Source: Microcaldota archaeon
GTDB lineage: Archaea; Micrarchaeota; Micrarchaeia; Anstonellales; Bilamarchaeaceae
Reading direction: 5' to 3'
DNA length: 13,196 nucleotides
NCBI GenBank assembly: GCA_021823425.1
Contig: JAKANX010000024.1
Span: forward strand, 1 to 13,196
Position numbers and translations under genes: made by a program. Shown here one piece after another: positions 1-6,542 of this stretch. Position 1 is the stretch's first letter, and each line of letters opens with the position of its first letter. Below the pieces are notes generated by a model. That model worked only from the letters and a program-made list of their open reading frames with translations. It ran no database searches and was not told the DNA's origin.

Positions 1-2
1 CC

Positions 3-209
3 CGCGACCGGTTACGCGCCTACAAATGGTTTTTACTCGCCAAAGCCAGGCTGGTCGGCACCAATCCGATTTACTGGATGGTTTCCCGGAAATTAAATGA
101 ACTCAGGCAGCATATGACGCCAGAACAAGTAGCGCAGGCCATCGCCGCCGCGCGGAAAATCAATCCAGATGCCGGGCCGCGGCTGCGCAAAAAACCAGCT
201 ACCAGATGA
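3..209 (+). CDS. C-terminal end of a Sel1-repeat-like protein (partial)
   Basis: Only the last 68 codons are in the window; the reading frame enters from the left edge and stops at TGA 207-209. The residues AYKWFLLAKARL followed about 25 residues later by MTPEQVAQAIAAAR resemble the usual end of bacterial Sel1/TPR-like repeat proteins: a last helix starting AYKWFLLA, then a closing helix of the type MTPEQIAEAQ. Such proteins are helical scaffolds for protein-protein contacts. The stretch between the two helices is irregular, so the last repeat may be degenerate. Arginine is mostly CGN here, whereas the core genes on the right of the window favour AGG, which fits acquired DNA. The tail is basic (RLRKKPATR). 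Function unknown; the family call rests on two short motifs. Confidence 0.5.
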   Translation, partial: RDRLRAYKWFLLAKARLVGTNPIYWMVSRKLNELRQHMTPEQVAQAIAAARKINPDAGPRLRKKPATR

Positions 210-395
210 AGGGGAAAAGGCGGCGGCACGGCCAATAGTTGCAAAAAAATCCGGCCGCCAATCTTCGAGACGCCGGAGAATGATCCGCAAATCTGCGGAT
301 TTTCCGGGGAAACGAATCCGGGCCCGACGTTCAAAAGAGGAGACGCCGGACTGGAAGCCGCCTGTTCCGGCAGCACAGCTAATAGGTAAAAAAAG
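210..395. other. intergenic region with short hairpins, no gene seen
   Basis: No convincing coding or RNA gene is visible between the Sel1-like stop codon and the 3' end of tRNA-Asp. It holds a perfect 7-bp stem (ATCCGCA 283-289 with TGCGGAT 294-300), immediately followed by a small TTTCC/GGAAA stem (302-313). Either could end transcription of the + strand gene. Reading frames that cross it on both strands are low-complexity and run into the tRNA, so they are not taken as genes. Confidence 0.5.
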
Positions 396-505
396 CGCCC
401 CGGTCGGGAAATTCGGTTTCGGTTCCGGGTTTCCGGTTCCGAAGACATTCGAACCCGAGTCGACGACGTGACAGGCCGTAATGCTGACCACTACACCACC
501 GAGGC
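396..505 (-). tRNA. tRNA-Asp (GTC) with a T-loop intron
   Basis: After removal of a 38-nt intron (410-447), a full 72-nt cloverleaf forms. The acceptor stem is GCCTCGG with CCGGGGC (one G-U pair). The D stem is GTGT/GCAT, the anticodon stem ACGGC/GTCGT, and the loop CTGTCAC carries anticodon GTC. The T stem is TCGGG/CCCGA and the spliced T loop is the canonical TTCGAAT. Discriminator base G73 is the Asp identity base. CCA is not encoded. Without the intron the gene looks like a tRNA broken at the T arm, so a simple scan would miss it or call it a pseudogene. A run of seven T's (minus strand, 394-388) directly follows and is the likely terminator. The gene lies 146 bp downstream of tRNA-Tyr on the same strand and may share its transcript. 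Confidence 0.9.
410..447 (-). other. tRNA-Asp intron at position 59/60 with strict BHB
   Basis: Both splice sites fit the hBHBh' rule. The outer helix is the T stem itself (TCGGG 458-454 with CCCGA 408-404). The 4-bp central helix is TTCG (453-450) with intron CGAA (415-412). The two 3-nt bulges are AAT (449-447) and TTT (411-409). The inner helix starts GT/AC and continues TTCGG/CCGAA after one mismatch. Cutting each bulge after its second base releases 38 nt and leaves TTCGAA joined to T, the exact T loop. Inside the intron, CCGG/CCGG makes a further stem capped by AAAC. These pairings are read from the sequence; splicing itself is inferred. Confidence 0.88.
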
Positions 506-545
506 AAGAAATATGTCATCACTATCTCTATATGAAATAGTTTGT

Positions 546-608
546 GGCTTCCTGTTCCGCGTTCCCTGTTTCGCCTGATTCGAAACGGAAAACTGGAAAC
601 CGGAAACC
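546..608 (-). other. long imperfect hairpin between tRNA-Tyr and tRNA-Asp
   Basis: Minus-strand arms GGTTTCC (608-602) and GGAAGCC (552-546) pair over 7 bp with one G-U. The apical part GTTTCG/CGAAAC (586-581 with 573-568) pairs over 6 bp around a 7-nt loop, and TTCC/GGAA pairs just below it. It sits in the spacer between two co-oriented tRNA genes and could be a processing signal, a small RNA or a mobile remnant. No coding potential is seen. Confidence 0.5.
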
Positions 609-651
609 CCCTTGTATTTACCATTTTAACCAAATAGAGTTAAAATAGTAT

Positions 652-748
652 TCCCACCAGCCGGGGTTGAACCAGCAGCCTATCGGTATCCGCTAAAATG
701 CGGTTAAGCAAGCTACAGCCGATCGCTCTGCCATTGAGCTATGGTGGG
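652..748 (-). tRNA. tRNA-Tyr (GTA) with a 25-nt intron
   Basis: The mature tRNA is 72 nt. The acceptor stem CCCACCA/TGGTGGG is perfect and starts with C1-G72, the archaeal tRNA-Tyr identity pair. The D arm is GCTC-AATGGCA-GAGC, the anticodon stem ATCGG/CCGAT, the anticodon GTA (716-714), the T arm GCTGG-TTCAACC-CCGGC, and the discriminator A73. CCA is not encoded. The intron (712-688) is at the usual 37/38 site, next to G37. Upstream on the same strand are a nested hairpin and fic. The nearest downstream gene is tRNA-Asp. Confidence 0.93.
688..712 (-). other. tRNA-Tyr intron at 37/38
   Basis: The 25-nt insert lies between G37 and A38. A relaxed BHB can be drawn: the central helix CTGT (32-35) pairs with intron GCGG using two G-U pairs, and the 3-nt bulges AGC and ATA are cut after their second base, giving exactly the 37/38 junction. 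The inner helix is weak. The intron can instead form its own CCGC-ATTTTA-GCGG hairpin, which would compete with the BHB. Confidence 0.8.
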
Positions 749-782
749 GAATTATCGCACATGTCGAGCAACTGACGACAAG

Positions 783-834
783 CCGCCATAGCGAAAGAAT
801 TCGCCCGCAGGCGAATCTGGTTGAGCTATGGCGG
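783..834 (-). repeat. nested hairpin copying the tRNA-Tyr 5' end
   Basis: A perfect 10-bp outer inverted repeat (783-792 with 825-834) encloses a perfect 7-bp inner one, ATTCGCC-CGCA-GGCGAAT (799-816). The right arm region 821-835 (TTGAGCTATGGCGGG) matches 734-748 of the tRNA-Tyr gene in 14 of 15 bases, i.e. acceptor strand plus start of the D arm. It lies between the fic stop and tRNA-Tyr. It does not fold as a tRNA because there is no second D-stem strand and no anticodon or T arm. It could act as a terminator for fic or be a tRNA-derived remnant. Confidence 0.6.
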
Positions 835-925
835 GTAAGAAATTTTCAGATGAAAATATCTGGCGAGAAACTTATCTATTCTGGTTGTTGCAAATTTAAA
901 ACATTTCGGTTATCGAACGGAACCC

Positions 926-2245
926 TCATTTCATCGTACTCATGCATTTTTCCTTGTCTAGAATGAAAATAAACTGTTTCCCTATGGTATTCATGTGCAA
1001 ATAACCTAATTTCTCGAGCCCTAGCAGGTCAGTTCGGGCTGTTTGGTAAGAAACGTTATAGCGCTCCTGCATCTCATTTATTGTTATCGGTCGATCCGTC
1101 TTGTTCATTACAATGATTACATCGACTTGCCGAATGTTCAACTTTGGATTATTTTTTATCGTTTCCAATATTTTCTTGTTTTCGGAACGTGTTTTTTCCA
1201 CATATTTTTCAAAAGAGCTTAGAGCAATATCTATCTTGTCCAGGTTAAATTTGATGAAATAGGTAACGTCGTTGTGGTCCGTCTCTGAGTACAGGTATGC
1301 ACGTGCGTACTGCCCTGGAGCGTTCTTTATGGCGGTTGAAACTGCGATATACTCCAAATAATTATATTTTTGGGATATTAGATACCAATAGAATAAAGCT
1401 CTTGCAGTTCGGCCATTGCCGTCATTAAACGGATGTATATATCCGATCATAAAATGAAGTATTATGGCTTTGACGATGGGATGAATGTAATAATCAACGG
1501 AATCGCTATTCACGAAACTGCAAACTTGGCCGATAAGGTTATCTACATTCTTATAATCCGGCGGTTCATGCACGATCTGACCCTCTTGCGAGAAAACCTT
1601 TACTTCATTGTCCGTTCTAAAAGTTCCCTCGTAGGATTTATTTTCGAAAGTATCTTTTGTCATTCGTTTATGAATTTCTTTTATAATTTCCGAAGTCAGC
1701 GGCTGGTTTGGAGGGGTGTTTTCCTTAATGTATGTCATAGTTACATAATTATTGAGAATCATTTTTTCGGAATGATTCCGCGGCTTACGGTTTTCTCGAA
1801 GCATCTGTTTTGCGGCGAGACGGCTTGTAGCTGCACCCTCTAGTTGGCTAGAAGCGATTGCCTCTTCCATCAATGAGTTTACGAGGTATTTTTTTTTCAG
1901 GTCGACTGAAGGCATTTCGGATTCGAAATCCATTTTCCCCCCAATCCGCATGTCTAAATCATGGAGCGATTTTTCAATCTGAGGTGTTTGAACGTAACGT
2001 AGCACCATTCCGTTAATCTTTATCGCACGGGCGTTAAAATCACGGAAGAGGCTGACGTATCCCCAAAGCAATTTGAAGTTAAGGACGGCGCCTTTGAAAC
2101 GCATGGGTAGCTCATCCCAGTGCAGATATTCCGAATTAACGGTATTCAAATACTGTCGAATTGTTTCAAGGGTTTTGACATCACTTTGCTCTGAAAGCAT
2201 TTTTTGGGTTTCTTCGTCAGAAGGCGGTTTTTCGGGAATTCTCAT
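926..2245 (-). CDS. fic: Fic family AMP-transferase (class II) with C-terminal winged helix
   Basis: Fic enzymes transfer AMP, or another nucleotide part, from a nucleotide to a target hydroxyl. Counting from ATG 2245 (439 aa), the catalytic motif HPFNDGNGRTAR is at about 271-282 with all key residues (His, Asp, Gly-Asn-Gly-Arg, second Arg). The autoinhibitory helix motif SSQLEG (S/T-xxx-E-G) is at about 132-137, ahead of the Fic core, which makes it class II with a built-in antitoxin element. A Fic_N-like segment precedes it, and the target-docking flap (GTFRTDNEVKVF) is present. Residues from about 370 form a winged helix-turn-helix, so the protein may bind DNA. An in-frame TTG lies four codons upstream, but ATG 2245 has GGTG at the right distance. 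The gene is AT-richer than the core genes, which suggests transfer. Two operator-like arrays flank its TATA box, hinting at autoregulation. Confidence 0.9.
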   Translation of the reverse strand: MRIPEKPPSDEETQKMLSEQSDVKTLETIRQYLNTVNSEYLHWDELPMRFKGAVLNFKLLWGYVSLFRDFNARAIKINGMVLRYVQTPQIEKSLHDLDMRIGGKMDFESEMPSVDLKKKYLVNSLMEEAIASSQLEGAATSRLAAKQMLRENRKPRNHSEKMILNNYVTMTYIKENTPPNQPLTSEIIKEIHKRMTKDTFENKSYEGTFRTDNEVKVFSQEGQIVHEPPDYKNVDNLIGQVCSFVNSDSVDYYIHPIVKAIILHFMIGYIHPFNDGNGRTARALFYWYLISQKYNYLEYIAVSTAIKNAPGQYARAYLYSETDHNDVTYFIKFNLDKIDIALSSFEKYVEKTRSENKKILETIKNNPKLNIRQVDVIIVMNKTDRPITINEMQERYNVSYQTARTDLLGLEKLGYLHMNTIGKQFIFILDKEKCMSTMK

Positions 2246-2258
2246 ATTCGGCACCAAT

Positions 2259-2291
2259 TACTAATTTTACTTTCATTAGTATTTATTAGTA
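2259..2291. promoter_or_regulatory. operator-like array, proximal copy (fic leader)
   Basis: Three 7-bp half-sites: TACTAAT at 2259, ATTAGTA at 2275 and ATTAGTA at 2285, i.e. offsets +16 and +10. The outer pair extends to a 10-bp inverted repeat (AATTACTAAT 2256-2265, ATTAGTAATT 2285-2294). It covers the predicted fic transcription start and leader. Confidence 0.6.
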
Positions 2292-2310
2292 ATTCCTTTG
2301 AACAGAGCCA

Positions 2311-2318
2311 TATTTAAA
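2311..2318 (-). promoter_or_regulatory. TATA box of fic
   Basis: TTTAAATA on the minus strand, between the two operator-like arrays. Transcription would begin near 2289, giving a leader of about 44 nt to ATG 2245. Confidence 0.5.
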
Positions 2319-2322
2319 TTGC

Positions 2323-2355
2323 TACTAATTTGACATTAATTAGTATTCATTAGTA
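2323..2355. promoter_or_regulatory. operator-like array, distal copy
   Basis: Same three half-sites with identical spacing (2323, 2339, 2349), exactly 64 bp from the proximal copy and 29 of 33 bases identical. It covers the BRE side of the fic TATA box and lies about 84 bp upstream of the 16S TATA box on the other strand. Confidence 0.6.
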
Positions 2356-2430
2356 CTCAAAGTTCGATAAATGAATTTTATAATGGATTATTCAACTAAT
2401 ATCGACGTGGTTCCGAGAGGCGCCTGAACG

Positions 2431-2448
2431 AGGAAACCTTTATAAATA
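2431..2448 (+). promoter_or_regulatory. 16S rRNA promoter (BRE/TATA)
   Basis: AGGAAACC directly followed by TTTATAAATA is a strong archaeal BRE plus TATA. The start is expected near 2468, giving a leader of about 210 nt. A second weaker TATA-like string (TTTTATAATG) around 2376-2385 could be a tandem promoter. Confidence 0.7.
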
Positions 2449-2592
2449 CATACATCAATAGATATTGTTTACCGAGTTTTTCGGGCTGAATTGGTGTTGA
2501 TGGTTTTAATTGCCTCAACCTAATCCATCTAAAACGAAGAACGGTCCCGCGTGAATCGTGGGAACGAATCGGCTAGAGACCAAGACGCTTAT

Positions 2593-2627
2593 TGGTCCGA
2601 CTCGTGCTTCAAGAGCCAAAGAGAGGG
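2593..2627 (+). other. 16S processing stem, leader strand (BHB)
   Basis: Pairs with 4263-4298 to bring the ends of the pre-16S together. CTTCAAGAG (2607-2615) pairs perfectly with 4275-4283. The 4-bp central helix is CCAA (2616-2619) with TTGG (4268-4271). The 3-nt bulge AGA (2620-2622) is followed by GAGGG pairing. Upstream, 2593-2603 pairs with 4288-4298. This is the archaeal BHB that the splicing endonuclease cuts to free pre-16S. Confidence 0.85.
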
Positions 2628-2679
2628 GAATTATTCAAACTCTCTTGTCAATTCCAAGATAGTAACTCCTAAATTCGTA

Positions 2680-4222
<1,543 letters not shown>

Positions 4223-4224
4223 AA

Positions 4225-4244
4225 ACATTTACTTCGGTAAATGT
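4225..4244 (+). other. UUCG-capped hairpin just after 16S
   Basis: ACATTTAC-TTCG-GTAAATGT is a perfect 8-bp stem closed by the very stable C(UUCG)G tetraloop. It begins about three bases after the mature 3' end and lies inside the processing stem loop. It may guide final 3' trimming. Confidence 0.7.
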
Positions 4245-4262
4245 CTGGTAGTTGCAAGTGAG

Positions 4263-4298
4263 TTCTCTTGGTATCTCTTGAAGCAATGAGTCGGGCCA
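4263..4298 (+). other. 16S processing stem, trailer strand (BHB)
   Basis: Partner of 2593-2627. TTCTC pairs with GAGGG, TTGG (4268-4271) is the central helix, TAT (4272-4274) is the 3-nt bulge, then CTCTTGAAG (4275-4283) and GAGTCGGGCCA (4288-4298) complete the stem. The T-rich stretch at 4299-4306 that follows is a plausible terminator. Confidence 0.85.
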
Positions 4299-4433
4299 TT
4301 ATTTTTACCGACCCTAGCGGAAGCGCTGCCTAATATATGTTTTGATTATTTCCGCTTGATTGGCGCACGCCGAATCGCTATTCCATCCCCGTCTTTGTCC
4401 CGAAAAGCAGCCATTACAAACGCAACGGGATAA
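4299..4433. other. spacer after 16S, no 23S gene
   Basis: The spacer between the 16S trailer and the convergent membrane-protein gene holds a T-rich stretch (4299-4306), a 7-bp inverted repeat with a long loop (AGCGGAA 4316-4322, TTCCGCT 4350-4356) and a small GGCG/CGCC stem near 4362. These can serve as terminators from both sides. No tRNA, 5S or 23S start is seen. Confidence 0.6.
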
Positions 4434-5162
4434 TTAATCCGAATCCTCGGTTCCGTCCTCCTTCCCTGATTCGCCCTCGCCTGCGTTCCTCTCGCTCAGG
4501 TGCGCGGAAAGGTCGAAGAACGTCTTTCCTATCACGATGAAGGGGCAGTACGCGTAGATTATGAACTGGCTCGGCACTATGTCTATTATCATGGAGAGCA
4601 GGAATGCGCTCGCAATCACGAACACCTGCATCGCTATTATCCTCCCGTAAGGGGACGTCATCAGGCCCCCGATGTTGGCGTTCGCGTATTCCTTCTTTCC
4701 CACGTAATTGGTGGCAAACGAGAGCGCATGGCTAAGGAAGAGAGGAAGAGTGCCCGCGAGGAGGGGGAAATTGGCAGGGAGGGTGAAATTCCAGGCTTCT
4801 GGGTTGCCTCCGGAGAGCAGGGGGAGGATTAGCCCCGCAATCACCATGAAGTGCGCGAACATGAACATCCCGTAATGGATGAGGAAGAAAACTATCGTGC
4901 CGGCTTTCGCCGGCGTGAACGAGGGCCCATTTGCCGACGCTATTTTCAATATCACGAAAAAGCCGATAATCGCGCTTTCGAACCAGTAGAGCAGAACCAT
5001 GTCCGGAAGCGACCAGCCGAGGAAAAGCACGCCAATGAGGATGGAAAGGTTGGCTATAATTATGGAAATTACGGATATAGGCGAGCTCTTGAAGCCCGAG
5101 ATTATTTTCTGCGCCATGTTGCCTAGAATCATTCGCGGGTCCGTGTCTTCTGCAAGGGGCAT
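4434..5162 (-). CDS. DUF6498-like integral membrane protein
   Basis: A 242-residue hydrophobic protein with about six membrane segments. The strings LLYWFESAIIGFF and FFLIHYGMFMFAHFMVI match the pattern of the DUF6498 family (aromatic-rich YW-E segment, then an HYG-F-x-x-H segment). No function is established for that family. The short C-terminal tail after the last membrane segment is charged (ERNAGEGESGKEDGTEDSD) and probably cytoplasmic. An in-frame ATG at 5198 exists, but the TATA box (5199-5206) puts the transcript start near 5177, so the ATG at 5162 (protein MPLAEDTD) is chosen. It is divergent from argF and shares its promoter region. The family call is from motif memory only. Confidence 0.65.
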   Translation of the reverse strand: MPLAEDTDPRMILGNMAQKIISGFKSSPISVISIIIANLSILIGVLFLGWSLPDMVLLYWFESAIIGFFVILKIASANGPSFTPAKAGTIVFFLIHYGMFMFAHFMVIAGLILPLLSGGNPEAWNFTLPANFPLLAGTLPLFLSHALSFATNYVGKKEYANANIGGLMTSPYGRIIAMQVFVIASAFLLSMIIDIVPSQFIIYAYCPFIVIGKTFFDLSAHLSERNAGEGESGKEDGTEDSD

Positions 5163-5198
5163 GATACGAATAGTTTTGAAAGGGATTAAAAACAGCAA

Positions 5199-5208
5199 TA
5201 TTATAAAC
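5199..5208. promoter_or_regulatory. shared divergent TATA region
   Basis: TATTATAAAC is nearly symmetric. Read on + (TTATAAAC) it places a start at about 5228-5230, exactly on the argF ATG (leaderless). Read on minus (TTTATAAT) it places a start near 5177, about 15 nt before the membrane-protein ATG. Confidence 0.55.
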
Positions 5209-5229
5209 TAAACCAATCAAAATACATTT

Positions 5230-6294
5230 ATGACCACTACTCATCTGCACAAGGCGCCGTTCGGGAAGGGGGAGCCCGGGCTTTCGGACAATTTGCGCAT
5301 AAATATGGCGTACGGGAAGCTCGGCGCGCTCAAGGGCAGGAACCTGCTTTCAATCTCCGACCTGAGCAGGGAGGAGTTCCACGCCATAATGGACGTCGCC
5401 TCGCACATGAAGGGAAGAATGTCCAAGGATGATTTTCCAAACCACCTGCACCGGAAAACCGCGGCGCTTTATTTCGAGAAGCATTCAACGAGGACTCGCA
5501 TGTCATTCGAGAACGGGATATTCAAGCTCGGAGGGCAGGGCGTTTACCTCAACAAGGAGACCAGCGGGCTCCAGATGGGAAGAAGCGAGACGATAGAGGA
5601 CACCTTGGCAGTCATGGACAGGTATTACGATGCGCTGGTTTTCAGGCTTTACAAGCACGAGGATTTGCTGAAATTCGCCGCGCTTTCGCAAAAACCAGTG
5701 ATCAACGCGCTTACCGATTTGGAGCACCCCTGTCAGATTTTGGCGGATTTCCTGACGATATTTGAACGCAAGGAAACGCTGGGCGGGATAACGCTCGCAT
5801 ACCTGGGAGACGGAAACAACAACGTCACCCATTCGCTCCTGCTCGGAGCCGCGCTCATGGGAATGAACATAAATGTCGCCTCGCCCAAGGGATACCTTCC
5901 GCAGGATTCAATTGTGGAAAGGGCGGACAGGCTCGCGCAGGAGAGCGGCTCCCGCGTGCTGATAACCATGGACCCGAAGGAGGCCGTGCGCGGCGTGGAC
6001 GTCGTTTACACGGACACCTGGGTGAGCATGGGGCAGGAGGACCTTCCGGACATAAGGGAAAAGCTGGAACTGCTCATGAAAGGCGGGTACCAGGTCAACG
6101 CGGAATTGATGGCGCTTGCGGACAAATTCGCGATATTCATGCACGACATGCCCGCTTACAGGGGCAAGGAAGTCACAGCGGGCGTAATGGACGGGCCGCA
6201 GTCGGTGCACAAAAACCAGGCGGAGAACAGGATGCACGCACAGAACGCGCTTCTCGTAGGTTTGCTCAGGGGGGCCGTGGAACCGGACGGATGA
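5230..6294 (+). CDS. argF: ornithine carbamoyltransferase (HCLP motif altered to HDMP)
   Basis: Catalyses carbamoyl phosphate + ornithine to citrulline + phosphate (arginine synthesis or, reversed, arginine breakdown) in the cytoplasm. The carbamoyl-phosphate motif STRTR is at 86-90 and HPCQ at 166-169. The ornithine loop with Asp and SMG (DTWVSMG) is at 262-268. The C-terminal helix AENRMHAQNALL is typical. The usual HCLP motif reads HDMP (305-308), so the conserved active-site Cys is Asp. About 30 extra residues precede the normal start (GKLGALKGRNLL). The TATA spacing supports ATG 5230 as a leaderless start, though ATG 5305 would give a more standard N-terminus. No other arginine gene is nearby. 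A T-run at 6323-6328 lies downstream. A related transcarbamylase with another amine substrate is possible. Confidence 0.9.
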   Translation: MTTTHLHKAPFGKGEPGLSDNLRINMAYGKLGALKGRNLLSISDLSREEFHAIMDVASHMKGRMSKDDFPNHLHRKTAALYFEKHSTRTRMSFENGIFKLGGQGVYLNKETSGLQMGRSETIEDTLAVMDRYYDALVFRLYKHEDLLKFAALSQKPVINALTDLEHPCQILADFLTIFERKETLGGITLAYLGDGNNNVTHSLLLGAALMGMNINVASPKGYLPQDSIVERADRLAQESGSRVLITMDPKEAVRGVDVVYTDTWVSMGQEDLPDIREKLELLMKGGYQVNAELMALADKFAIFMHDMPAYRGKEVTAGVMDGPQSVHKNQAENRMHAQNALLVGLLRGAVEPDG

Positions 6295-6336
6295 AGCGGA
6301 AATGCAGCAGTGATTTTGAAAGTTTTTTAAAAGAAG

Positions 6337-6352
6337 GCTGCGTTTAGGCAGC
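6337..6352. terminator. bidirectional stem-loop terminator
   Basis: GCTGC-GTTTAG-GCAGC lies between argF (+) and the lysine-rich minigene (-). On + it is followed by AAAAATTC and preceded by a T-run (6323-6328). On minus it is followed by TTCTTTT. It separates the two convergent genes. Confidence 0.5.
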
Positions 6353-6368
6353 AAAAATTCGGCTTAGA

Positions 6369-6410
6369 TTACTTTTTCTTTCCTTTCTTCTTAGCCTTTT
6401 TCGCTGCCAT
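6369..6410 (-). CDS. 13-residue lysine-rich peptide gene
   Basis: The frame encodes MAAKKAKKKGKKK, nine lysines in 13 residues. It has all the signs of an expressed gene: TATA box CATATATATA (6454-6445), a predicted start near 6423, GGTGAT (6421-6416) five bases before ATG, a TAA stop, and a stem-loop plus T-rich terminator after it. GGTGAT is the perfect complement of ATCACC in the 16S tail of this same window. The peptide resembles the basic tails of archaeal ribosomal and chromatin proteins and would be expected to bind nucleic acid, but no function is known. It could also be a leader peptide or the end of a decayed basic protein. Confidence 0.55.
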   Translation of the reverse strand: MAAKKAKKKGKKK

Positions 6411-6415
6411 TAGAA

Positions 6416-6454
6416 ATCACCGTATAAATTGAACGCGTCGCAACTATATATATG
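6416..6454 (-). promoter_or_regulatory. promoter and SD of the lysine-rich minigene
   Basis: TATA box at 6454-6445, GGTGAT at 6421-6416. The spacing gives a leader of about 13 nt. Confidence 0.5.
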
Positions 6455-6485
6455 TTCGTGTATTTTTTTGCATTTGCGCATCTTT

Positions 6486-6542
6486 CGGAAAATTTTCCGC
6501 GAATTCATGCGCGGATTTATTTGGAATGAAAAAAAGGAGGAA
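6486..6542 (-). terminator. rtcB 3' region: palindromes and T-run
   Basis: Directly after the rtcB TGA on the minus strand comes CCTCCTTTTTTT (T-run 6536-6530). Then come a 6-bp stem TCCGCG/CGCGGA (6496-6501 with 6510-6515) and an overlapping 14-bp perfect palindrome CGGAAAATTTTCCG (6486-6499). The T-run is the likely archaeal terminator; the palindrome may be a second signal. Confidence 0.45.

Noticed and set aside
450..505. tRNA-Asp seen as a 3'-truncated pseudogene or integration scar
   Set aside because: The missing T-stem, acceptor strand and discriminator base follow after exactly one BHB-bounded insert, so an intron explains the break better.
506..530. Box C-like GTGATGA upstream of tRNA-Asp, as part of a C/D box sRNA
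   Set aside because: No box D (CTGA) or C'/D' pair at a workable distance.
169..633. Several open frames on both strands across tRNA-Asp and the hairpin region
   Set aside because: They cross a tRNA gene and repeats such as GGTTTCCGG; composition is low-complexity and no start signals are seen.
783..834. A third tRNA gene upstream of tRNA-Tyr
   Set aside because: Only the acceptor/D start is present; no matching D-stem strand, anticodon arm or T arm can be drawn.
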